Assembly (NCBI GenBank): GCA_022579005.1
Contig: MU401602.1
Location: forward strand, 35,747-99,746
Origin: Poronia punctata
Taxonomy: Eukaryota; Ascomycota; Sordariomycetes; Xylariales; Xylariaceae
Length of the DNA: 64,000 bases
Reading direction: 5' to 3'
A model generated the notes under the pieces. That model saw nothing but the letters and a program-made list of their open reading frames with translations, did no database searches and was not told the origin of the DNA. A program made the translations under genes and the position numbers. How positions within the stretch are numbered: position 1 is the stretch's first letter; every line of letters begins with the position of its first letter. Positions 34,822 through 47,457 of the stretch are shown here, piece after piece.

Positions 34822-37573
34822 ATGTCGGGGCAAACCCGGTCCTGGCCTTGCGACCATTACTCACGCACTCTCCGCCGTTACGGCCCTATCCCAGCTGTCT
34901 TCTTCTTTCTCAAAACAACACGAAATCAAACGCCACGGTGCTTCAGTCGGTTGTTTACTGCGTCGGGTGTTTGCGCACATCACACCATGTTAAGGAGAGC
35001 CAGTGACAAGGCAAAAGGCGCTGCTGTGCCATCTGTTGGAACTAGCAGACACGAGCTTGCAAAGCAGTCGCTTCCTGCAACCCTGGCTCCATCCAACACC
35101 GCGCCGCAGGGCAATATACCCTCATGGGCTAAGCCTAAAAGCTACAGCGGAGCTTTCCCGAACGGCCGTACCAATGTCCCCCTCAAACCAAGATCTAACA
35201 ATCCGCAGCCGCCGCCCACCTCAAGGGGCCCCTCTGTAGCACCCGTTGCGACTGGCTCATCTCAGACGAACAGTCTTGCATCTATTTGCAGCAATGGAGG
35301 CTCTTTCGTAGACGATTCTTACCTGGAGAAGCGTACTTCACAAGAGAATATGATACATTCGGTCTTGGTGAGGGAGGAGGACTTCAGCGATGACGATACT
35401 CTCGAGCTGGACTACCAGTGCCCAGCATCCTTGCCCCCTATACCAACTACTTCAAAATCAAACCTTAACATCCCCTCCCTGCCGTCTGCGGTGACTGTGA
35501 CGCCTGGACCTCCATCCGCGACCCAAACAACATGGTCATCCTCTCCCCAGCGTCACATGTTCCCGCCCGAAAAGGAATCGGGTCTGAAACGTGAGCTTTC
35601 AAGTAACACCCTGCCACCCGCAAAGAAAAGGACATTGCCCAAGGGGTTCAAGGACGACGCGAAAACCGAACAGGGTCATAGTTCAGAACCGCCAACTTCG
35701 GTTTCCGAAAGTATAAATGTAGCGGCAACTCCAAGGGCGAACAAAAAGAGTCTATTGCAATGGGATGCTACACAAAGTGCGCTCAAACAAAAGCGCAAAC
35801 AACTAAAAACCCAAAATAAGAGGTCTGACTCCGAATCGCCTCTGCCCACAGAGGAAACCCGCCCTGCTCAGGACCATGTAGATCGAAAAGCCAAGGCTTC
35901 AGCAATCTCACTCACTGTTGAACAGCAACACGTCATAGATTTGGTTATACAAAAGAAGCAAAGCGTATTTTTCACCGGTCCGGCTGGTACTGGAAAGTCG
36001 GTGCTTATGCGAGCCATAATCTCTGAGCTGAAGAAGAAGTGGGCTCGAGATCCCGAACGTTTGAGTGTAACGGCGTCAACCGGTCTCGCCGCCTGCAACA
36101 TTGGGGGTCAGACTCTTCACAGTTTTGCGGGGATAGGATTAGGGAAAGAAGATGTACCCACCTTGGTTAAAAAAATTCGCCGAAACCCTAAAGCCAAGAA
36201 CAGATGGCTCCGTACTCATACCCTTATTATTGATGAGGTCTCGATGGTGGATGGCGATCTTTTTGACAAACTCTCACAGGTGGCGCGTACCGTTCGAAAC
36301 AATGGTCGGCCTTTTGGCGGCATCCAGTTAGTGATTACGGGCGATTTCTTTCAGCTGCCTCCTGTCCCAGATGGTGGAAAGAAGGAGGCTAAATTTGCGT
36401 TCGATGCTGCAACCTGGAACACGTCGATCGACCATACAATCGGACTAACACAGGTCTTCCGCCAAAGGGATCCTGGTAAGTCCCACCGCAAGCACCATGA
36501 TCTTGGGGGCTAGGTGATTGCTTACCACATCCAGAATTTGCCGGCATGCTGAACGAGATGCGTCTTGGCAAGATTAGCGATGGGACAGTACAGACATTCA
36601 AGGCACTCTCTCGGCCGCTTACCTTTGATGATGGGCTGGATGTGACCGAATTGTTAGTAATTTGCTTGAGGATTCCCTAGAACGCGACGGAAACTGTCCT
36701 AACCGTGACAGATTCCCTACTCGGCAAGAGGTGGAGCGATCCAACGAGACCCGCCTACGCAATCTCCCAGGAGAAATATATCACTACGAAGCCGTAGACA
36801 CGGGAGATCCCAGTGTTCGAGAAAAGCTGTTGTCTAACATGATGGCACCTAAGGCTATAGACCTGAAAAAGGGCGCTCAAGTCATGTTGATCAAGAACAT
36901 GGATGATACTCTAGTCAATGGCTCACTAGGCAAGGTAATAGGGTTTATGGGTGAGGCAACCTTTGAAAACTGGGCAATGAAAGAACAAGAGGCCGAGGAC
37001 GGCTTCGACGATGACGAACCGGGACCCGATACCAGTGCTAAAAAGAGGATAAAGGCATTCAGCCGAGACCCCGAAAGCATGAAGGACCTGCGCGAGTACC
37101 CGGTAGTCCGGTTCACGGCAACAGATGGAACTCATCGCATAATTCTCTGTATTCCCGAGGATTGGAAGGTCGAACTCCCCACGGGCGAGGTCCAGGCATC
37201 TCGCAAACAGCTACCGTTGATACTAGCGTGGGCTCTCTCAATCCACAAGGCGCAAGGTCAGACGCTGGAGAGGGTCAAAGTAGATCTGGGCCGGGTGTTT
37301 GAGAAAGGCCAGGCGTATGTCGCCCTCAGCCGGGCTGTTACCAAGCAGGGACTGCAAGTATTGCGGTTTGAGAAGGCCAAGGTCATGGCCCATCCTAAGG
37401 TGATAAGTTTTTACAATAAGCTCTACAGTGCTGAGTCGGCCTTGAAGGCTAAGAAAGCGCCGACCTTGTCGGACGGCGATCAAAGAGTGGTACCGAGAGC
37501 GGCATCAAAAAGCAAGGGTTCAACAAGTTTTGACCTAGACGAAGAGGAGGCCATGAAAACTGTATATGGCTGA
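34822..37573 (+). CDS. PIF1: PIF1 family 5'-3' DNA helicase, possible dual nuclear and mitochondrial forms
   Basis: Superfamily 1B helicase that unwinds G-quadruplexes, restrains telomerase and maintains mitochondrial DNA. Three exons: 34822-36475, 36535-36652 and 36712-37573 (877 residues), with two introns of 59 bp. The first 55 residues are Arg/Ser/hydrophobic with one acidic residue, a likely mitochondrial presequence; an in-frame Met at residue 56 (34987, MLRRASDK) could start a nuclear form, as known for budding yeast PIF1. Residues 56-360 are a disordered linker. The helicase core starts near 365: Walker [11 protein letters not shown] (about 386), Walker [11 protein letters not shown] (about 470), the Pif1 signature region [31 protein letters not shown], the late motif [10 protein letters not shown] (about 767) and YVALSRA. 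All catalytic motifs are intact. The start at 34822 rests on frame and presequence only. Confidence 0.95.
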
Positions 37574-38038
37574 TCGAGCTATGAATGATAACGCCTTTCA
37601 AGCTAGTTACTGTTGACCAGAAGTGGCCCCTCGTTGTCCAGTGGTCGTCTACTTGTGCGAGGCGTGAGCTGGACAACCCTTTCTATGATTGATTTAGAAT
37701 AGGTAAGCGGCGGCAATCGTAACAACGCACGTATGTATTTACGTTCCAACACTTTCTAAAATATTAGGTACCTAGCTTCTGTGAGTGACTGTAATCTTAG
37801 CTACTTGTACATGCATACGTCTCAGCCTCGTGAAGCGCGTGTGCCCCGAATATCGTACATAGTTGGGCATGTTTCAAAGAGTCTAACCTTAGGTTTCTTT
37901 AGTAGTCGGCCGGCTGGTATACGTGCGTACTTACCTCAAGAGGCGCTGTACTCGCGAGCCAGGCGACGTGGTGATTCATGCCGATCAAATAGAGCCGGGG
38001 ACAGGATGTTGGTAGGTAGCCTGTAGCTAGGTAGATCG
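37574..38038. other. Intergenic, 3' of PIF1
   Basis: Normal composition, no gene seen. The left terminal repeat of element A begins right after this stretch, so its target DNA is ordinary intergenic sequence. Confidence 0.5.
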
Positions 38039-38253
38039 TGTTAGAACTTAGCAATATAGCTTATAACATATAACTGTATTATATAACGCGTTAAAAAAAG
38101 GATTTTCTTTTTACTATAAAGTTCTTTTATATTGTATAAGTAAAAGAAAACCTTTTATAAAAAGACCTTTTTTATAGTAGTTTTTATTTTAGCTATATAT
38201 TTTTTACTATATAAGCATTATATTAATTTTTTTTTAACTTATTAGTTTTAATA
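38039..38253 (+). repeat. Family A left terminal repeat
   Basis: Starts TGTTAGAACTTAGCAATATA and ends TTATTAGTTTTAATA. The least mutated of the three family A terminal copies; it retains CGCG and several GG/CC dinucleotides lost in the others. Confidence 0.7.
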
Positions 38254-38380
38254 TATTTTTTTAAAAATAAACTAACTTATTAAACTATTTTATAGCTAAA
38301 AAATAAAGCTTTTAAATTATAATAAATAAAAATTTATAATTTTAAATATAATATTTTTAGTTTTTTTATTTAATTTCTTT

Positions 38381-38432
38381 TATATTTTTATATTTTTATA
38401 TTTTTATATTTTTATATTTTTATATTTTTATA
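38381..38432 (+). repeat. Tandem array of an 8-bp unit
   Basis: The unit TATTTTTA repeats about 6.5 times without interruption, just inside the left end of element A. Confidence 0.85.
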
Positions 38433-40062
38433 ATAACTAGTTAAAGCTTTTTTAAAAGCTATATTTCTTTTATATTAACTAAGCTAATTTACTATAAAAA
38501 GCTTAACTATTTATTATATATTAATAACTTTATAAAACTATTTAATATTATTAAATTTATAAGTATATAAACTATTTAAAGTGTTTTATTAATTACTTTT
38601 TATTATAATTAGTAATTATATATATTAATATACTATAATTTAATTTTTAATATAATAATATTTTTATTAACTAAACTAATTTTTTATTAATTATTTTATT
38701 AAATAATAATATGCTTAGTTTTTAAATTAATACTAAGCTTATAAACAAGCTAACTAATAAATATAGCTTTTTTATAGCTTAAGCTAGTATAAAAGGTTTT
38801 ACTTTAATAGTAAAAGTAATAATTATATTTTGTTTATTAGCTTATTAGCTAATAAGTTCTTTTTTAAAAAAGTTATAATATAACCTTATACGCTTTTTTA
38901 ATTGATAATTTTATTTTTAAAAAATAAATTGCTACTTATATTAAGCTTACTTTTATTACTATACTATAAAATAAAGTATTAATTTATATAAAAATAGTTT
39001 ACTATTTAGTTAGTAATAGCTTAATAAGCTAAAAAGGTTATTATTTAATTATTAAAGCTATATTTAGCTTAGTAATGACTATTATATATATAATAAATTT
39101 AATTTTTTATTAATAGTAATAAATCCTTTTTAAAGTAGTTATTTTATTATAAAAAATAGCTTAATAGATTTTATTAATATAATAAATATTTTATTAAAAA
39201 GGTTACTTAACTTATATATTTTTTAATATAAGTAAACTAAAATAGCTAAATTAAGCTTTATTAATAATTATAAATATTTTTATATTTTTAAAAACTATTT
39301 TAAATTATAGCTTTTTAAAACCTTTAATAAGCAATTATAAAATTATTAATATAAATAAAAAAAAATACTTTTTATATAATAATAAAGCTTATAAACTACT
39401 AGCTTAAACTTAAGCTTTTTAAGTATAAATATAAGCTTTTTTTACTATAAAAGCAATAATTTTTTAAATTATAAAGCATTTTAAAAAGCTTTAAAATAAA
39501 GCTAGACTTTTTATATTTTTAAAGTATTTTTATATATATTTCCCTATAAAGCGTTATATTAATAAAAGCATTTACTATATAATTATTTTATTTTAAAGTT
39601 AAACTTAGTTATAATAGTTATAAGATTTTTTAAAAATTTGCTTATAAATATAAAAATATATATAGTTTTACTTTTATATATAAGCTATTAATTTTTATAT
39701 ATAATTAACTAAGTTTTGCTTTTTAAATAAAAGCTGTTTTAATTAAACTTATAAATATATACTTATATATAATTTAAAGTTTATTAATTTTTAGCTATAA
39801 AAACAACACCTTTTTAAAAAGCTTATTTAATTATAACTTTTTAAGTAAACTTTTTTAGCTTTTATAAACTTACTTTTTAAAAAATAGTTTAAAAGCTTTT
39901 TATAAAAACATAAAAAATAAAAGCTTACTTTAATATATTAAAAATATCTTTTTAAAGTATAACTATAATAGCTATTTTTTATAGTCTTTTCTTTTTTAAA
40001 AAGCGCTTTTAAAGTAATATAAAAACCGCTTTAATATTTTAGCCTTCTTAGCTTTGCTTATT

Positions 40063-40131
40063 AGTATATTATGCTTAAGTTTAATAGTATATTATGCTTA
40101 AGTTTAATAGTATATTATGCTTAAGTTTAAA
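40063..40131 (+). repeat. Three tandem copies of a 23-bp unit
   Basis: The unit AGTATATTATGCTTAAGTTT followed by AAT is present three times in a row within element A. The copies are identical apart from the last bases, implying local duplication after degradation. Confidence 0.85.
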
Positions 40132-43100
40132 AGTATATAAGCATTTAGTATTAAATATAGCCTTTTAGCACTTTATTTATTTATTTATTTTAATATAAGC
40201 TTATTAGCTTAACTATAATAATTTAGTATAAAGCTTAATAAAGCAAGTTAAAACAATATTATAATATTTATTAATAAATAGTTTTGCTTAGCTTTTATAA
40301 AAGTAAAGGAAAAGATTATTATAATACTTATTAAAATTAGCATTTTTAATTACTATAAATATTATAGTGTTTAAAAGTAAATATAAAAATAATAAATAAA
40401 GTTAAAATTTTAAATTATTATAAAAGTAATTAGTTTTACTAAACTTAAAGCCTACTATATTTTTAATAGCTTGCTTATTATTTACACTACTAATAATATT
40501 TAAATTATATATAAAACCTTTTTATTTTTTTAATTTTTTTAAAGGTTAAAGCTATAAAGCTTAGTTTTAAAAATTAGGAATTTGTTTAAAAGTTAGTAAA
40601 GAATTTATAATTAAATATTTAAAGCTTATTTTGTAGTTTTTTAAGCTTTTTATCTAATATTAATTTTTATTAATTTTTATGCTTTTAATATAAATTATAT
40701 AATTAGTTAAAAAACTTTAAATTTTATATATATTAGTTAACTTATATATAATAAAATAAGCTATTTAAGCTTTAAAGCTTAGTTATAAAGGTTTTTTTCC
40801 TTATATTAGCAATAAAAGCGTAAGCTTTATACTTATAAACTTATAAATAATTTAAGGACAGTTTTTTAGTTTTAATTTTAGCTATTTTAAGCATTAAAGT
40901 AAATATAAAAACGTTTATATAAAGTTTTTTAGTTAAAAATATATTTAAGTATTTAATTTACTAAGTATATAGCAACTTTATTAATTTTAACTTATAAGTT
41001 TTTAAAAGCTTTATGCTAGCTTTTATATATTAATCGCGCTTTTTAACTATATAGCTAAACTGCTTAGCAGCGCTATTTTAAGCTTTAATATTTAAAGCTA
41101 AAATTTTAAATATAATAAATTTTTATTAATAAAATAATTTTTAATTTATATAATTATAATAGTTATTTATTTAACTTAATTATATTAACTTGTTTATTAT
41201 AAACTATTTTAACTTTTAATATAAGCATTTTAAATATTTTTAGTATTATGTTTACTTTAAAGTTTAGTAAATAATAGTTAAATAAGTATTTTAGATATTT
41301 TTTATTTATAAGCAGCATTAATACTTTACTTTTAATGCTTTTATTATATAAGTGCTAGTTTATAGTAATACGTTTAAATAAACAGTTTAGCTATTTTTTA
41401 GTACTTTATTTATTTAGGTTTTAAACTTTTTATATATATAACTTAAGCAATTTATTAATTTAATATGTTATTTTTAAAAGATTTTAATTTTTACTTTTTT
41501 TGCTTAGCTAACTAAGTAATAAATAGTATTAGGTTTTAAATAGCTAAATTAAAAATATTATTAAAAAAGATTTGCTTTAAACGCTCGTTTTTTAATATAT
41601 ATTATTAGCAAGTCTTTTAAGTATAAAAAAAAGCTTTATTTATGCTTAAAAGTAAGTATTTTAAAACGTATTATGTATACTAGTTTTATATATAGTATAG
41701 CTATAAACTATTTATTTTTTAAAAGTAGCTTTTAAATAGCTTTATATTTTATTAAATCTTTTTTTAACTTAAAGTTTTAAATAAAATAAAGTTAACTATA
41801 AAATCTATATAGTAAGCTATATTTTTAAACTAAAAAGTAAAAGGCTTTAAAGTATTTTAAATTATTTTATTAACGTTTTTATATTCTTAAATTAGTATAA
41901 CTATATTATTAGCATATACTAGGTTTTTATTAAGTACGTTTTTAATATTATAAAAGCAACTTATTTTATTAAAAATATAAAAAATGGATTTTAAGTTAAA
42001 AATAGCAAAGTTTTTTAAAACGTATAAGCTGCCTTTTTACTACTTGCTAGCTTTAAAGCTAACGTAAGTAATAACTTATTTTAGTTTTTTTTTTACTTTT
42101 TATAAGCTTTGTATTACTTTTAATTTTTTTATACGTGCTTTTATAGTTTTATAAGCTTTAATTTTTTTAAGCTTAAGGTTATATTTTACTTTTAGCTTAA
42201 TATAGTTAACAATTTAATTATATATTATAATTTATTATTAGAATTTTAAAAAAAAAGAATACTAGTAACTAAGTAAATTATAAAAGCTTTTATGTACAAA
42301 ATAAACCTTTTTAAAATTAAAAGTTTTTTTTAATTTTTTTTTCTTAATATAGTAGTACTTTTATAAGTAAAGCTTTTACTATAGCTATAAAGTAAAGATT
42401 TACTATAAACGTTGCAATCTTTTTTTGTTATTTATAAAAAATAATATAAAAGCTTTTTTTCTATTTTTTTCTATTAGTTATACTTTTTTTATTAAAAGTT
42501 ATAAATAACTTCTTTATTATTTCTAATTCTTTATTGCTTTTTAAATACTATTTAAGTATATAAATTTATAACTATTATTTAGTATTTTAAAGTCTTATTT
42601 AGCAAAGCTGCTTAGTAGTTTAAATAAAAGGTATTAGCTTAGTGCTTATATTTATTTCTAAGCGTTTTATTAATTTTTTAAAATAGCTTTATAATTAATA
42701 GATATTTAAAAGCTTTATATTTTTTAAGCTTTATAACTAGCTATTTTTATTTAGCAACAAACTTTATAAAAATTTTAATAGGTTTTTTAAATATTAGTTA
42801 ATAATGTTTATATAATTAAAGTATATTGTTTTATTTAATATAGCGCTTATAAGTATATTAATAGCCTTTAATATATTATATTAACATTTTAGTTTTTGTT
42901 TAATTTAATGTAATAAAATTAATATATAGCTAATTTTAAATTTTAAACTTATATTTTTATTTTTTATTTTATTAGTAATTATAATATATTTTCTTACTTT
43001 ACTTATATATAAGCTAGTTATAAATTTATAATTACTTTTAATATTAGTAATAAATTTACAAAGTTTAGTTATAATATTTAATATATTAATAAATTTATTT

Positions 43101-43395
43101 TTATTTATTACTAATACATTTTTAGCTATATTAAAGCTACTTTAAGTTTTTTTTAATTAAGCTTTTATTAAATTTACTTATATTAAGTTATTTTAGCTTT
43201 TTTAGCTAAAAAATCTTGTTTATATAATTAATATACTTTTATAACTTAAAACAAGAAGTTTAAAGTAAAAGCGTACTTTTTAAGTTAAAACTCTTTTAAA
43301 AAACTTAAAGTAACTTTTAATTTTATTACTATAATAGCTAAATTGCTATATTTATTATACTTTAATAATAATAGCAAGTAAATAAAACTTCTAAT

Positions 43396-43636
43396 AATTA
43401 AAACTTATTAATATAGCTTATAATATAGCTTATAATATAGCTTATAATATATAATTATATTATATAATATAAAAAAGATTTTCTTTTTATTATAAACTTT
43501 TTTTATATTAAATAAGTAAAAAAAAACCTCTTATAAAAAACATTTTTCTTTATAGTAGTTTTTATTTTAGCTATATTCTTTTTACTATATAAGCATTATA
43601 TTAATTATAGTTTTTTTATAATTTATTAGTTTTAAT
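43396..43636 (+). repeat. Family A right terminal repeat
   Basis: Collinear with 38039-38253 but carrying more C-to-T and G-to-A differences and an internal expansion: the 12-bp phrase TATAGCTTATAA occurs three times near 43411-43446 but once in the left copy. Confidence 0.7.
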
Positions 43637-44674
43637 AAACTATAGCTATTAATAGGTCTTAGTAATAAGTTAGCATAATAATGCAATAAAACTGTTATAA
43701 ATACACTAGGCACTTTTATTAATAAAAGCTAACCTATAAAAAAGCTAACTAGTAAATATTAATAGCGCTATTAAAAATTAAACTTAACTTACTAAATATT
43801 ATACTATAACTTTTAAGTTTTATTACTTATTATATAAGCAAATTAATAATATATATAATAAATTTTTTTTTAAAAAGTTTATTATTTTTATATTAAACCT
43901 TTATTATTTAAATAATTTATAATAAATTATTTATAATATATATATAAAAAGCTAACTTTAATATTATTAAGTAAAATAATTAATCTTTATAAAATATTAT
44001 ATAATATTATATAATATATAACTATATTATCTTATTTTCCTATCTTTTTTATCTTTTATTATCTAACGTTTTATTTACTTCTACTTAAAACTTATAAACT
44101 AGGACTATAGGTATATACCTTAGAAGACTATAGTCTAAACTGTGCTAAATCTACAAGTAGGAACCCTGTTGGTACCTCCAGGCTAAGTGGGCCATAATAC
44201 GACTTCGAATATATATATAGAGGTAGCTAATGTAGATGCGTGGTGTAACCTACATTAACCTAATTAATAGCCTCCATCAGTTAATCTTATGTATTAACTA
44301 GAGCGGCGTCCGTAGCTCCTTTATAATCTAGGTTTCTACACGTACGCAGACGACATAATTCGCATACCAAAAAGCGGTTCCCGTCCTTGGCACTCTGTGC
44401 TTCCATAGTAGTATCAGCCTTATTGGCATATACTGAGCGAGCGCAACGAGCCTGTGCCAGCTCTGCCTGTGCCAGCTCTGCCTGTGCCAGCTCTGCCTGT
44501 CTTCAAAGGGGCCAGCCGTGTCAGACACTTTGTGTCTATGTTGGCGCACCGAAATACATTGTCATCCCTTTACTGCTGGAAAGCTATAAATCTAGACTTT
44601 GCTGGTGCTGCTAGTTGAGCGGGGCAATCATTTACCGTCTTTGTGTCGATACTGGCCACGTCTATTTTGACCAC
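43637..44674. other. AT-rich tail then EDC3 upstream region
   Basis: AT-saturated to about 44100, then normal composition to the EDC3 start. No gene recognised. It contains the 15-bp tandem repeat at 44451-44500. Confidence 0.5.
44451..44500 (+). repeat. Tandem repeat of a 15-bp unit upstream of EDC3
   Basis: The unit CCTGTGCCAGCTCTG is present three times plus CCTGT. On the minus strand it would read as repeated QSWHR, but no gene context supports translation. It is about 175 bases before the EDC3 start and could affect the leader or promoter. Confidence 0.85.
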
Positions 44675-46972
44675 ATGGAGACATCCCCATTATTGCAATG
44701 GCTGGGTGGTCGATATCAGATTGTGCTCAGGGAGCCAGTGGGGGAGCGAGTTGCAGGTATCCTCAGTAATCTTGTACCGGAACAACACCTTACGCTCCAT
44801 GATGGTAAATATCATGTTTCACTTTTTGCGCATAAACAATGGCTAATGCGTTACAGCTATATTTATGGGCACCGGTCAAAAACTCGAATGGTTGGATATC
44901 AGCGCGTCGAACGTCTCGGATATTATACCTCTTAAAACAGTCGAACTGGAATCCAATACCTCGACAGCCACCGCGTCGCATTCGACGGTACTGCCTACTC
45001 CGGCTTCATCCACCACTCATACCCAGGCAGTCTTTCAAGATCCCGCCATCGTGAGCATGAGCCGGAAGCCTGCGCTCCCCGTCATAGCCCACAGTCGAGA
45101 GGACAATCCCGACAAGCAACAAGCGCCGGTTATCTCAAATCCTACTGACAAGCTGTCTTATTCATCGTTGGATGAGACCGACACGACGACAGCGACGTCT
45201 CTTGGACCTGCTCCTATTTCGCGATTGACCCTCCATACCCCATCTGGACCAGCTGTCATCGACACGACAGAGGATGAGGATCAGAGCCTCACTCCCACTA
45301 CTGCTGCTACTACTAGGTTTATACTCGCACCTGGCGCGCGTAAAAGTAGGAGAGGGAAGCGAGGGAAAAGACAACAGGGTGCTAAAGAGGTTGATGGGGC
45401 TGCTCAGGTGTCTGGTAGCCCCCCTGTAAACCAGAATACGGGATGGCGACAAACCCCAATCCTTCAGTCCACCCAGTCGTTCCAGCCATTCGCATCACTG
45501 AAGAAAAGCCGGAAAGGGCGAGCCGATGTCGGGACCGAGAGTGGCTGGGCTTCTGAAGACGTAACAGATTTGCAAGGAGCCGGCGATTTCGACTTCGAAG
45601 ACAACCTCGCGAGATTCGACAAGCGGACCATTTTCAGCGAGATGCAGGAGCAGGACCGGATAAACGAGGCAGACAGGCTAGTGTCACACAACCGACTACC
45701 TCGACCGAAACCAGGCACGGCGGGCGGAAAAAACTTGCATTATACAGAGAACGTCCTAGACATGACGTCGTCTACTCACCGGATTACCAAAGAGACGCCG
45801 CGAGACTTCTGGAGAAGCGAAGCAGATGATGACCTGGTTAACGGTGACGGTGACGGTGACGCACCAAGCGGCCGCGAAGGCAGCGGGAGAAATTCCCGCC
45901 TTCGCGGGGAATCGCGCATCTCCACTAGCCGACGTTCACAGTCGCGGAAAGCGAGCGCAGCAACCGCCATGCCCGCGTCAAGCCGTGTGAACTCAGGGGT
46001 AACTTCTGCAATCCACGAATACCTATGCGAGATCGTGCTAACGAACGTTCAAAGCCACCTGTTATATCGCCTGCATTGCCCGGCCTGTACACAATGGGGT
46101 CAAACCGTCGTATCGAGGCGGTGACACATCTTCAGATGCTCGTAGTTGAGAATGTCGCGAGTAGCGAGCTAGGCATGACAGAGGACTTGATAGCGGAAAA
46201 TGCTGGGCGAGGCATCTCCGAAGTCGCCATGCGCGCACTAGAGGATCCTGCCATCAAGCTTCGCACAGCTGCATCGTCCCCGCCAGTGACACCAACCATA
46301 GTTGTCCTTGCAGGAAACAACAAATCGGGGGCCCGATCCCTAGCAGCCGCTCGACACCTCCGAAATCGAAACATCAACATACTGGTGTGTGTAGTTGGGA
46401 TTGAGCGGGAACGCGATCTTCTGGAGGAAATGCGGAGACAAATCCGGCTTCTCCGAAACTTCGGTGGCATTGTGTATACAAAGTCAGAGCTATTCGAACA
46501 GCTAGCTCAGTTCGCTACCAGCTTAAACTCCTCCCCCCAAGTACCTATCTCTCTGGTCATCGATGCTCTCTTGGGGCTGACAATCTCGTTCGAGGAACTG
46601 CGGAAATCGGAACAGGCGACGACCTACGAGCTGATGGAGTGGGCCAACCGTAATGAGGCTTTCGTGATGGCTATTGACATCCCCAGCGGCATCGAACCAT
46701 CGTCGGGTAAAGTTAATGTGATCGACGGTGCCAAATTATATGTACAGCCACGGTACGTCGTGGCGCTGGGTGCACCCAAGTCCGGTCTTATCAAAGCTCT
46801 GGGGGGTACAGAGGAGAAGGGGGAGATCATCTTGGCTGAAGAGTGGAAGGTATATCTAGCAGATATAGGACTGGGTCAGCTAGTGTGGAGGAAAGCTGCA
46901 AAGCTACGGCGCGGCCCTGATTTTGATAATCATTGGGTTTTACAGCTTAAATACCAACTAAATATTAATTAA
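44675..46972 (+). CDS. EDC3: Enhancer of mRNA decapping 3 (EDC3)
   Basis: Scaffold of cytoplasmic P-bodies that activates the Dcp1/Dcp2 decapping enzyme. Three exons: 44675-44804, 44857-45998 and 46055-46972 (729 residues), with introns of 52 and 56 bp that have clear CTAAT/CTAAC branch sites. Residues 1-75 form the LSm-like domain (LREPVGERVAGILSNLVPEQ, then WLDISASNVSDI). A long disordered region follows. Residues about 277-330 hold the FDF motif block (GDFDFEDNLARFDKRTIF). Exon 3 is the YjeF_N Rossmann-like dimerisation domain, with RIEAVTHLQMLVVENVASSE, IVVLAGNNKSGARSL, LVIDALLG and MAIDIPSGIEPSSG. The first 14 residues (METSPLLQWLGGRY) fit the family only loosely, so the true start could differ. 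The C-terminus ends within 30 bases of the AT-saturated block; the final residues (YQLNIN) may be derived from that boundary. Confidence 0.93.
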
Positions 46973-47220
46973 AAAAACATAACAATAGTATATTTAAATA
47001 ACGTTATAATTGTAAGTTTTATTAGAGTGATTTTAACTATTATATACTTATATTAAAAAATTTTAAAAAAATTAATATTAAAAACATTGTTAAAAATATT
47101 TAATAAATTAGCTAGTATATATATTTTTAATATAGTTTAACCTTTTATTAATATTTAAAACTTAATATATTTTAGCTATTATAAAAGTTTAAGCAATAAG
47201 TTAATTATAAAGTAGTATTA

Positions 47221-47457
47221 TATAAAGGTTTAAGCAATAAAGTAGTTATAAGGTAATATTGCTAGCAATTTTAAAAACTAAGTATATTAGATAACTTTTA
47301 TTTAGTTAACTAAGTAAGTAACTAGGCTAGTTAAAAAAATAAAAAAAAGTATAACTAGCTAAACTATAGCTAATAGTTAGCATAGGTTTAGCTTATATAT
47401 AGTTTATATATTAATAGTGTAGCTAGTAAGTTTTATAAGTAAGTGCTTTATTATATT
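47221..47457 (+). repeat. Family C left terminal repeat
   Basis: Corresponds base for base, with transitions, to the less mutated copy at 60392-60630 read on the minus strand. The TG start seen there has become TA here (TATAAAGGTTT against TGTAAGGGTTT). Confidence 0.7.

Larger units (their letters stand above)
38039..43636 (+). mobile_element. Family A: RIP-degraded LTR retroelement, about 5.6 kb
   Basis: Two direct repeats of roughly 215-240 bp bound an AT-saturated interior: 38039-38253 and about 43396-43636. They share AAAAGATTTTCTTTTTA-like, AACCT(C/T)TTATAAAAA, TATAGTAGTTTTTATTTTAG and ATAAGCATTATATTAAT segments. The left copy begins TGTTAGAACTT and the right has the equivalent with G-to-A changes, as expected for RIP. 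No open frame survives, so the superfamily (Copia or Gypsy) cannot be told; the length is close to that of a complete element. Orientation is assigned from the TG-start end only. A third, inverted terminal copy lies at 53428-53645. Confidence 0.7.
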
